Assembly: GCF_027587205.1 (NCBI RefSeq)
Contig: NZ_JAPDOD010000002.1
Coordinates: forward strand, 372,001-436,000
Direction: 5' to 3'
DNA length: 64,000 nucleotides
DNA from: Solirubrobacter ginsenosidimutans
GTDB lineage: Bacteria > Actinomycetota > Thermoleophilia > Solirubrobacterales > Solirubrobacteraceae
The notes below the pieces were generated by a model. The model was not told the DNA's origin and searched no databases. It worked only from the letters and a program-made list of their open reading frames with translations. The translations under genes and the position numbers were made by a program. Every line of letters begins with the position of its first letter. Positions within the stretch are counted from its first letter, which is position 1. Below, piece after piece: positions 57,255-64,000 of the stretch.

Positions 57255-58645
57255 CCGTTCAGGATGAGCTGCGCCGGATGGACCTCTTCGAGGGGTTGAC
57301 CGACGCGCAGCTCGACGCGTGGGCCGGCGTGGTCGAGATCCGCGACTACGCCGACGGCGACCGGATGCTCACGCAGGGCGAATCGCCCGGCCCGCTGCTG
57401 CTGTTCAGCGGGACGACGCGCGGCTACCGCGAAGCGGACGGGCACATCGACCCGATGACGCCCAACCACGGGCCGACGTGGATCGGCGCGATCGCCGCGA
57501 TCACCGAGGACCGGCTCCCGCTCAACGTCGATGCCGACGGTCCCTGCCGCGCGGCGATCGTCCCGCGCGACGCCTTCATCGACCTCGCGTGCGCGCAGCC
57601 GACCGTGCACCGGAAGGTCATGCGCGTGATCGGGCCGGTCATGCGCGGCATCAACGCCCGCGAGTCCTCGCGCGAGCGGCTGACCTCGCTCGGCACGATG
57701 GCGGCCGGGCTCGCCCACGAGCTCAACAACCCCGCGGCCGCCGCTCGCCGCGCGGCGAGCGATCTCGTCGACGCCGTCGAGGTCATCAACCACGCCCTGC
57801 AGGCGTTCGTGGAGAGCGGCATCGAGCGCGTCGACGCCGAGAAGCTGCTCCAGCTCCAGCAGGAGGCGCTCGGCATGTGCATCGTGCGCGGGAGGCTCGA
57901 CGCCCTCGACGCGACCGACGCCGAGGACGCGATGCTCGACGCGCTCGAGGACCGCGGCATCGAGGACGCGTGGCGCTTCGCCGAACCGCTCGCGGCCGTC
58001 GGGCTCGACGCGGACTGGGTCGACCGCGTACAGGCCGTCGCCGGCCCGGCGACGGGGAAGACCCTCTCGTGGGTGGCCGCCTCGCTGACCGCGCACGAGC
58101 TGGCGAGCGAGCTCGTCGAGTCCACCGAGCGCATGTCCGGCCTGGTCAAGGCGATCAAGACCTACGCCTACATGGACCGCGGCGGCGTCGTGCAGGCCGA
58201 CGTCCACGAGGGCCTCGAGAGCACGCTGGTGATGATGGGCCACAAGCTCAAGCACACCCAGATCAAGGTCACGCGCGACTACGACAAGTCCCTGCCGCAG
58301 CTGATGATGTACGGCTCAGAGCTCAATCAGGTCTGGACGAACCTGCTCGACAACGCGATCGGCGCGCTCGGGGAGGACGGCGCGATCCAGATCACGACGA
58401 GCTCCGACAACGGCTGCATCAAGGTCGACATCGCCGACGACGGGCCTGGCATCCCCGCCGACGTCCGCTCGCACATCTTCGACCCGTTCTTCACCACCAA
58501 GGCCCCGGGCAGCGGTACCGGCATGGGCCTGGACACGGCGCGGCGCATCGTCGAACAGCGCCACCGCGGGTCGATCTCGTTCGACACCGGCGACGGCGGC
58601 ACGACCTTCCACGTCTGGCTACCCCTCGATGGAGTGAAGAAATGA
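57251..58645 (+). CDS. Histidine kinase with N-terminal cyclic-nucleotide-binding-like domain
   Basis: This 464-aa protein starts with a CNB-like beta-roll (MDLFEGLTDAQLDAWAGVVE; RMLTQGESPGPLLLFSGTTRG). The dimerisation/phospho-acceptor helix carries His156 in SLGTMAAGLAHELNNPAAAARR. The HATPase domain follows: NQVWTNLLDNAIGAL, VDIADDGPGIP, HIFDPFFTTK, and GSGTGMGL. No membrane span, so it acts in the cytosol. It overlaps the receiver-TrxR gene and the zinc-finger gene by 4 nt each, so the three are one unit. Confidence 0.9.
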   Translation: MTVQDELRRMDLFEGLTDAQLDAWAGVVEIRDYADGDRMLTQGESPGPLLLFSGTTRGYREADGHIDPMTPNHGPTWIGAIAAITEDRLPLNVDADGPCRAAIVPRDAFIDLACAQPTVHRKVMRVIGPVMRGINARESSRERLTSLGTMAAGLAHELNNPAAAARRAASDLVDAVEVINHALQAFVESGIERVDAEKLLQLQQEALGMCIVRGRLDALDATDAEDAMLDALEDRGIEDAWRFAEPLAAVGLDADWVDRVQAVAGPATGKTLSWVAASLTAHELASELVESTERMSGLVKAIKTYAYMDRGGVVQADVHEGLESTLVMMGHKLKHTQIKVTRDYDKSLPQLMMYGSELNQVWTNLLDNAIGALGEDGAIQITTSSDNGCIKVDIADDGPGIPADVRSHIFDPFFTTKAPGSGTGMGLDTARRIVEQRHRGSISFDTGDGGTTFHVWLPLDGVKK

Positions 58646-58956
58646 GCACCTGCACCCACCTGGACACGATCGAGATCACCGAGCTGCCCGAGGAGGTCGC
58701 GGGCTGCGAGGACTGCCTGGCGACCGGCGGGGTGTGGCTGCACCTGCGGATCTGCCTCGCCTGCGGCCACGTCGGCTGTTGCGACGACTCGCCCAACAAG
58801 CACGCGAGCGCTCACGCCTCGCTCGAGCATCCGATCATCCGTTCGCTCGAGCCTGGTGAGGACTGGTGCTGGTGCTTCGAGGACGAGATCGGGATGCGCA
58901 TCCCGCAGGTCACAGGATCGACGCGGATTCCTCCCTCGCCGATGCTGTCGCGCTGA
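58642..58956 (+). CDS. UBP-type zinc finger domain protein
   Basis: This 104-aa protein is almost entirely a ZnF-UBP: CTH at 4-6, CEDC (22-25), CLACGHVGCCDDS (38-50), HASAHASLEHP and the Trp/Cys segment DWCWCFED. In eukaryotes this fold binds the free C-terminus of ubiquitin. The bacterial partner is unknown. It is encoded 4 nt into the kinase gene's end (ATGA), and the genes always appear coupled here. The last 47 bp overlap the convergent amidase. Confidence 0.88.
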   Translation: MSTCTHLDTIEITELPEEVAGCEDCLATGGVWLHLRICLACGHVGCCDDSPNKHASAHASLEHPIIRSLEPGEDWCWCFEDEIGMRIPQVTGSTRIPPSPMLSR

Positions 58957-60202
58957 ACAGCGCCTCGGCGGCGGCGAGCACCCGGCCCTCGCTCCAGGCG
59001 GGTCCGGTGAGCTGCACGCCGACCGGGAGCCCGTGCTCGTCGAAGCCGACGGGCACGGCGGCGCTCGGGAGCCCGGCGAGGTTCTGCGGGACCGTGTAGG
59101 GCAGCACGGCGTCGCGGAAGGACTGGGCGCCGACGCCGCGGAGCTCCGGCGGGAGCGCGTGGATCGGCGTCAGCAGGAGGTCGGCGGCGGCGAACACGCG
59201 GGCGAAGTTCGTGCGCAGGCGCTCGCGGGTCGCGGTCGCCTCGACGTACTCGTCGACGGTCACCGTCCGCGCCCGCTCGATCCGGGCGGCGACGTCCTCG
59301 CCGTACTCCGCCTTGCGGGTGGGGAAGAGGACGGAGTGCGCGAGCGCGGCCTCGACCGACTGGATGGCGACGAACGCGGGATAGATCCGCGCCGCTTCGT
59401 CGAAGCCCACTTCGAACGCGCCGAGTGCCGTGGCGGCGCCGTCGAACGCGCGCTGGATGCCGGGGGTCAGCGGGTGCAGGTGCAGGTCGGGGCAGATCGC
59501 CACGCTCGGGGCCGCGTCGAGTGGGTGGGTGCGGCTGCCGGTGAGCGCTGCGTAGAAGAGCCGGACGTCGGCGGGCGTGCGGCCCATCGGCCCGGCGTGG
59601 TCGAGTGAGCGGGCGAGCGGGAAGACGCCGGTGGCGGGAATCTGGTTGTAGGTCGGCTTCAGCCCGGAGACGCCGCAGAACGCGGCGGGGATGCGGATCG
59701 AGCCGCCGGTGTCGGTGGCGAGCGCGAGCGCGGCGCCGCCGGTCGCCAGCGCGACGGCGCTGCCACCGCTCGACCCACCCGGGATGCGCTCGGCGTCCCA
59801 CGGGTTGCAGCACGGCGGGAAGTGCGGGTTGTTGGACGTGATGCCCCAGGCGAACTCGTGCGTGAGCGTCTTGCCCACGACGATCGCGCCGGCGCTCTTG
59901 GCCCGCTGCACCGCGAACGCGTCGGCCTTCGGCACGTGGCCCTTGAAGATGCTCGACCCGTAGGTCGTGGGGACGCCCTCGGTGTCGTAGAGGTCCTTGA
60001 CGGCGAGCGTCAGGCCTTCGAGCGGGCGGGCGGTGCCGTCCCGGTAGGCGCGTTCGGCGGCCTTGGCCTCCTCCCGCGCGCGCTCGAGCGTCAGCGTCAC
60101 GAACGCGCCGAGCTCGGCGTGCTCGGCAGCGGCATCGATCAGTTCGACGGGGGACAGTTCGCGCGCGGCGAACGCCGCTCTGAGCTCGACGGCGGTCTTC
60201 AC
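58910..60202 (-). CDS. Amidase-signature family enzyme
   Basis: This 430-aa protein has the Ser-cisSer-Lys triad regions: LTLAVKDLYDTEGVPTTYGS (Lys), NPWDAERIPGGSSGGSAVALATG (cis-Ser) and LATDTGGSIRIPAAFCGV (nucleophile Ser). It hydrolyses an amide or amido-ester; the substrate is not readable. The GTG start overlaps the epoxide hydrolase-like gene stop (GTGA at 60199-60202), so they are an operon. Confidence 0.9.
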   Translation of the reverse strand: MKTAVELRAAFAARELSPVELIDAAAEHAELGAFVTLTLERAREEAKAAERAYRDGTARPLEGLTLAVKDLYDTEGVPTTYGSSIFKGHVPKADAFAVQRAKSAGAIVVGKTLTHEFAWGITSNNPHFPPCCNPWDAERIPGGSSGGSAVALATGGAALALATDTGGSIRIPAAFCGVSGLKPTYNQIPATGVFPLARSLDHAGPMGRTPADVRLFYAALTGSRTHPLDAAPSVAICPDLHLHPLTPGIQRAFDGAATALGAFEVGFDEAARIYPAFVAIQSVEAALAHSVLFPTRKAEYGEDVAARIERARTVTVDEYVEATATRERLRTNFARVFAAADLLLTPIHALPPELRGVGAQSFRDAVLPYTVPQNLAGLPSAAVPVGFDEHGLPVGVQLTGPAWSEGRVLAAAEALFSATASAREESASIL

Positions 60203-60984
60203 CGCAGGAAGTCAAGCAGCAGCGCGTTGACGCGCTCGGGGGCGTCGAGCTGCATCCAGTGGCTGGCGCCGTCGATGCGCTCGTAGCGCCACTCGCCCGC
60301 GACGAACTCCTCCGACCCGGTGACGTTGGCCTCCAGCAGGAAGGCGTCGCCGCTGCTCCACAGCCCGAGCGTGTCGGCGCGGACGGGCGGGAGCGGGAGC
60401 CGGCTCAGCTCCTCCCGCGGGTGCAGGTTCGCCCGGTACCAGTTCAGGCCGGCGGTGACGTCGAAGTGCTCGAGGTCGAGGTCCGGGTGGCTCGCCGCCC
60501 ATTCCTTGAAGAACGCCCAGTCCTCGCGGCGCAGGATCTGCTCGGCCTCGGGGAACTGGAAGAGCAGCATGTACCAGGACTTCTCGCGCTGGGCCATGCT
60601 CTTGGGCACGGACGGGTGGCCGACGGAGAGCACCGCGAGCTTCTCCAGCCGCTGCGGCGCCATCAGCGCGAACGCCCAGGCGACGCCCGCGCCCCAGTCG
60701 TGACCGACGATGTGCGTCGACTCGATCTCCAGGGCGTCGAGCACCTTGGTCAGGTCGGAGACGCTCTTACCGACGCGATAGGCGTCGACTTCGTGCGGCT
60801 TGTCGGACGCTCCGAACCCGCGCAGGTCGGGTGCAACGACGCGGAAACCCGCGTCCTTCAGGATCGGGATTTGATGCCGCCACACGTGGGAGGAATCGGG
60901 GAAGCCGTGGAGCAGGAGGACGGGTGTCCCCTCGCCTTCGTCGAGCACCGCGAGCTCGACGCCGTCGCCGGTGATCCGTCGCAT
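60199..60984 (-). CDS. Alpha/beta hydrolase, epoxide hydrolase-like
   Basis: This 261-aa protein has the oxyanion motif VLLLHGFPDSSHVWRHQIP, the nucleophile Asp in VGHDWGAGVAW (GHDWG, typical of epoxide hydrolases and haloalkane dehalogenases) and the catalytic His in RIDGASHWMQLDAPERVN. The two Tyr of epoxide hydrolases are not clearly placed, so a dehalogenase is possible. ATG 60984 is preferred, because the longer frame to 61032 adds unrelated residues. Confidence 0.87.
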   Translation of the reverse strand: MRRITGDGVELAVLDEGEGTPVLLLHGFPDSSHVWRHQIPILKDAGFRVVAPDLRGFGASDKPHEVDAYRVGKSVSDLTKVLDALEIESTHIVGHDWGAGVAWAFALMAPQRLEKLAVLSVGHPSVPKSMAQREKSWYMLLFQFPEAEQILRREDWAFFKEWAASHPDLDLEHFDVTAGLNWYRANLHPREELSRLPLPPVRADTLGLWSSGDAFLLEANVTGSEEFVAGEWRYERIDGASHWMQLDAPERVNALLLDFLR

Positions 60985-61067
60985 GTTTGGGCAGCCTACG
61001 AGGTGTGTAGGGTCCTCAACAGGCAAGTGCATTGAAACCGTCCGACCGCACAGGCATAAGTCAGGGT

Positions 61068-62894
61068 GTGAAGGCCACCGAAACGCGCGAACGGGTCGTC
61101 GTGCGAATGGCAGGAGACTCAGGCGACGGCATGCAGCTCGCCGGCAGCCGCTTCACCGACGCGACCGCGGTGTTCGGCAACGACCTCGCGACGCTGCCCG
61201 ATTTCCCGGCGGAGATCCGCGCGCCGGCCGGCACGGTCGCGGGCGTGTCCGCGTTCCAGATCCACTTCGCCTCGCGCGACATCCTCACCCCGGGCGACGC
61301 GCCGGACGTGCTGGTGGCGATGAATCCCGCCGCACTGAAGGCGAATCTCGGACTGATGCGGCGGGGCGCGACGATCCTCGTCAACGAGGACGCGTTCAGC
61401 GTGCGGGCGGTCCAGAAGGCGGGGTACAAGGAGTCGCCGCTGGAAGACGGGACGCTCGAGGGGTTCACCGTCAAGCGGGTCCCGATGAGCTCGCTGACCA
61501 CGCGCGCGGTCGAAGGTGTGGACGGTGCCTCGTCGCGCGACGCGCAGAAGGCCAAGAACCTGTTCGCGCTCGGCCTGCTCTCCTGGCTGTACGACCGGCC
61601 GACCGAGGTCACCGAGAAGTGGGTGCGCGCCAAGTTCAAGGGTCCGGTGATGGAGGCCAACCTAGCCGCGTTCCGGGCGGGCTGGAGCTTCGGCGAGACG
61701 TCGGAGATGATCGACGTGCAGGTCAAGGTCGCGCGCAACACCGAGGTCGCGCCGGGGACCTACCGCAACCTCAACGGGACCGAGGCGACGGCGCTCGGCC
61801 TCGTGGCGGCATCGATCAAGTCCGGGCTGCCGCTGGTGTTCGGCGCGTATCCGATCACGCCCGCGTCGGACCTGTTGCACGCGCTGTCGCGCCGGCAGGA
61901 CCTCGGGGTGCGCACGATCCAGGCCGAGGACGAGATCGCGGCGGCGTCGATGGCGTTGGGCGCGGCGTTCGGCGGCGCGCTAGGCGTGACGTGCACGTCC
62001 GGCCCGGGGCTGGACCTGAAGACCGAGACGATCGGGCTGGCGGTGATGCTCGAGCTGCCGATGCTGATCATCGACGTGCAGCGCGCGGGCCCGTCGACCG
62101 GCATGCCGACCAAGACCGAGCAGTCCGACCTGCTGCAGGCGCTGTACGGGCGCCACGGCGAGTCGCCGCTGCCGGTGCTCGCGTCCTCCTCGCCCGGGCA
62201 GAGCTTCGAGATGGTCTACGAGGCGGTGCGGATCGCGGTCACCTACCGCACGCCGGTGATCCTGTTGAGTGACCTCTTCGTCGCCAACTCGAGCGAGCCG
62301 TGGAAGATCCCGGCCGCGTCGTCGCTGCCCGCGATCAACCCGCGCTTCCGGACCTCGCCTCCGGGCGAGGATCCGTTCCTCCCGTACGCGCGCGACGACC
62401 GGCTGGCCCGGCCGTGGGCGATCCCCGGGACGCCCGGCCTGGCGCACCGCATCGGCGGCCTGGAGAAGGCCGACGGCACGGGCGCGATCTCCTACGACGG
62501 GCCCAACCACGCGCGCATGACCGAACTGCGAGAGGCGAAGGTGGCGGGGATCGAGGTGCCGGACGTCGAGGTGCTCGGCGAGGTCGACGCCGACCTGCTC
62601 GTGCTCGGCTGGGGCTCCTCCTACGGGACGATCCGGGCGGGCGCGCGGCGGGTGCGCGAGCGCGGCGGGCGGGTGGCGACGGCGCACCTGCATCACCTCA
62701 ATCCGATGCCGGCGAACCTGGGTGAGGTGCTGCGCTCGTACGAGCGCGTGCTCGTACCCGAGATGAACAGCGGGCAGCTCGCGCACGAGCTGCGCGCCAA
62801 GTACCTGGTTCCTGTCGAGTCCTACGCCAAGGTGCAGGGCCAGCCGCTGCTGCCGTCGGAGATGGAGAACGAGATATGGCAGCGACTGAGCTGA
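61068..62894 (+). CDS. korA: 2-oxoacid:acceptor oxidoreductase, alpha subunit
   Basis: The subunit combines a gamma-type domain (MAGDSGDGMQLAGSRFTDAT; GTVAGVSAFQIHFAS) with an alpha-type domain (LPLVFGAYPITPASDLLHAL; AEDEIAAASMALGAAFGG; TCTSGPGLDLKTETIGLAVML; QRAGPSTGMPTKTEQSDLLQAL). This fused alpha-gamma form is the KorA type of actinobacteria. With KorB and ferredoxin it interconverts 2-oxoglutarate and succinyl-CoA. The start is GTG 61068 (608 aa); TTG 61032 would add 12 residues. It overlaps korB by 19 nt. Confidence 0.92.
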   Translation: MKATETRERVVVRMAGDSGDGMQLAGSRFTDATAVFGNDLATLPDFPAEIRAPAGTVAGVSAFQIHFASRDILTPGDAPDVLVAMNPAALKANLGLMRRGATILVNEDAFSVRAVQKAGYKESPLEDGTLEGFTVKRVPMSSLTTRAVEGVDGASSRDAQKAKNLFALGLLSWLYDRPTEVTEKWVRAKFKGPVMEANLAAFRAGWSFGETSEMIDVQVKVARNTEVAPGTYRNLNGTEATALGLVAASIKSGLPLVFGAYPITPASDLLHALSRRQDLGVRTIQAEDEIAAASMALGAAFGGALGVTCTSGPGLDLKTETIGLAVMLELPMLIIDVQRAGPSTGMPTKTEQSDLLQALYGRHGESPLPVLASSSPGQSFEMVYEAVRIAVTYRTPVILLSDLFVANSSEPWKIPAASSLPAINPRFRTSPPGEDPFLPYARDDRLARPWAIPGTPGLAHRIGGLEKADGTGAISYDGPNHARMTELREAKVAGIEVPDVEVLGEVDADLLVLGWGSSYGTIRAGARRVRERGGRVATAHLHHLNPMPANLGEVLRSYERVLVPEMNSGQLAHELRAKYLVPVESYAKVQGQPLLPSEMENEIWQRLS

Positions 62895-63853
62895 CCAAGG
62901 CGGACTTCCAGTCCGACCAGGAGACGCGCTGGTGCCCGGGCTGCGGCGACTACGCGGTGCTGGCGGCGGTGCAGGGCTTCTTCCCCGAGCTGGGGATCCC
63001 GCCGGAGCGGGTGGTGTTCGTGTCCGGGATCGGGTGCGCGGGGCGCTTCGCGTACTACATGGACACCTACGGGATGCACGGCATCCACGGCCGCGGACCG
63101 GCGTTGGCGACGGGGCTGGCGGCCGCACGCGAGGACCTGTCGATCTGGGTCGTGACCGGGGACGGCGATGCTTTGAGCATCGGCGGCAACCACCTGATCC
63201 ACGCGCTGCGGCGCAACGTGCCGGTCAAGATCCTGCTCTTCAACAACCAGATCTACGGGCTGACCAAGGGCCAGGCGTCGCCGACGTCCGAGCTGGGCAA
63301 GGTGACCAAGTCGACGCCGTTCGGGTCGATCGACGCGCCGTTCAACCCCATTTCCCTGGCGCTGGGCGCCGAGGCGACGTTCGTGGCGCGCACGATCGAC
63401 ACCGACAAGCAGCACCTGCCGATGGTGCTGCGCGCGGCCGCCGCCCACGAGGGTGCCGCGCTGGTCGAGATCTACCAGAACTGCCCGGTGTTCAACGACG
63501 GCGCGTTCGACGCGCTGCGCGACAAGAAGCGCGGCGAGGTCAACCGGATCTACCTCGAGCACGGCGAGCCGATCCGCAACGTCACCCGCGACGCCGACGG
63601 CGTGCTGCGGATCGGGGGCGACGGCGCTCCGGTGATCCACGACGCGCATCGCGCCGATCCGTCGTTCGCGTTCGAGCTCTCCCGGCTGTCCTCCTCGCCG
63701 GACGGGCCGACGCCGATCGGGATCTTCAGAGACGTCGCGCGGCCCGTGTCCGGGCAGGAACTGACGCATCAGCTGGCGCAGGCCCGGGCGGGTGCGGACG
63801 ACTCGACGCTGGACGCCGTCCTGCACGCCGGGGATACGTGGACGATCGCCTAG
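62876..63853 (+). CDS. korB: 2-oxoacid:acceptor oxidoreductase, beta subunit (TPP-binding)
   Basis: This 325-aa subunit binds thiamine diphosphate and the first Fe-S cluster: TRWCPGCGDYAVLAAVQ (Cys pair), SGIGCAGRF, GRGPALATGLA, VTGDGDALSIGGNHLIHALRRN (TPP GDG) and LLFNNQIYGLTKGQASPTS. It completes the Kor enzyme with the upstream gene, with which it overlaps 19 nt. The following lyase gene starts inside its last codons. Confidence 0.94.
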   Translation: MAATELTKADFQSDQETRWCPGCGDYAVLAAVQGFFPELGIPPERVVFVSGIGCAGRFAYYMDTYGMHGIHGRGPALATGLAAAREDLSIWVVTGDGDALSIGGNHLIHALRRNVPVKILLFNNQIYGLTKGQASPTSELGKVTKSTPFGSIDAPFNPISLALGAEATFVARTIDTDKQHLPMVLRAAAAHEGAALVEIYQNCPVFNDGAFDALRDKKRGEVNRIYLEHGEPIRNVTRDADGVLRIGGDGAPVIHDAHRADPSFAFELSRLSSSPDGPTPIGIFRDVARPVSGQELTHQLAQARAGADDSTLDAVLHAGDTWTIA

Positions 63854-64000
63854 CGCTCCGCCGCAGCGAGAAGTGGAGCAAGTACCCGGCCGACGTGCTC
63901 CCGGCGTTCGTGGCCGAGATGGACTTCGCGCTCGCGCCGGCGGTCAAGACCGCGTTGCACGCGGCGATCGATGCTGACGATCTCGGCTACATCGGGCGGA
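63838..64000 (+). CDS. MalY/PatB-type PLP-dependent aminotransferase or C-S lyase, N-terminal fragment
   Basis: GTG 63838 opens a frame of 54 codons running off the window: RRSEKWSKYPADVLPAFVAE, then MDFALAPAVKTALHAAIDAD. The KW..YP.DVLP.FVAEMDF pattern is the start of MalY/PatB proteins (beta-C-S lyases/aminotransferases). The gene overlaps korB by 16 nt. The PLP Lys lies outside. Confidence 0.75.
   Translation, partial: MDDRLALRRSEKWSKYPADVLPAFVAEMDFALAPAVKTALHAAIDADDLGYIGR

Noticed and set aside
1..64000. CRISPR arrays, prophage genes, full insertion sequences.
   Set aside because: No regularly spaced repeats, Cas, capsid, terminase or transposase-like proteins were seen in any frame. 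The only mobile signals are the geneless MITE-like and REP-like repeats.

Overview
The window is chromosomal DNA of a very GC-rich actinobacterium. Gene content fits the Thermoleophilia/Solirubrobacterales (Solirubrobacter or Conexibacter-like). This placement is inferred from the acVLRF1-type release factor, the RsbRD_N-PucR regulator, the LigD-type polymerase, Kor oxidoreductase, Ig-like repeat surface proteins and pervasive 4-nt GTGA/ATGA start-stop overlaps. Genes are tightly packed: several convergent pairs interlock their stop codons (CTAG or CTAA), and many same-strand neighbours are translationally coupled.

Layout. 0-9.7 kb: partial PucR regulator, acyl-CoA dehydrogenase, a secreted TIM-barrel/choice-of-anchor protein, YceH plus acVLRF1, a NYN nuclease-UGPase pair, a duplicated-repeat hypothetical protein, an FAD oxidase and a MobA-like protein. 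9.7-19.2 kb: a Ser/Thr kinase and an HD-GYP protein in divergent orientation, each with a receiver-like domain; a 1271-aa Ig-like repeat protein; two universal stress proteins; a subtilase; TadA; tRNA-Ser(CGA) with a strong terminator. 19.2-21.7 kb: a region that looks acquired. It has about 630 bp of hairpin-rich DNA without a convincing gene, then a lower-GC gene for a SIR2-type (NADase-like) protein with an unassigned C-terminal half. It is the best candidate here for an anti-phage gene. 21.7-31.0 kb: metabolic and regulatory genes (SDR, DUF899, acyl-CoA ligase, TetR/LuxR pair, arginase family, M29 aminopeptidase) ending at tRNA-Ser(GGA). 31.0-32.2 kb: a decayed patch with a truncated probable nucleotidyltransferase gene and a small acidic gene that appears frameshifted. 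32.1-35.3 kb: deoC with two aldehyde dehydrogenases, the second catalytically incomplete. 35.4-39.0 kb: an ECF sigma/anti-sigma/ABC operon. 39.0-40.2 kb: a LigD-type polymerase.

40.1-53.7 kb is one long minus-strand run: a GH13/GH63 pair, an esterase, a DUF308 protein, a glycosyltransferase, a large LuxR-type ATPase regulator, amt-glnK, a 547-aa unknown and a CMD-family protein. A 216-bp MITE-like element with 19-bp perfect inverted ends lies before the last gene and carries a REP-like palindrome. A second copy of that palindrome lies inside the mobA-like gene 44 kb away. 53.8-59 kb: an XRE regulator, an L,D-transpeptidase, and an overlapping three-gene set (receiver-thioredoxin-reductase fusion, CNB-histidine kinase, UBP zinc finger) that looks like a redox signalling module. 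59-64 kb: amidase, epoxide hydrolase-like protein, KorAB, and the start of a MalY/PatB-type lyase.

Positions of operators, repeats and frameshifts were read by eye. Family names come from motif recognition, not database searches.
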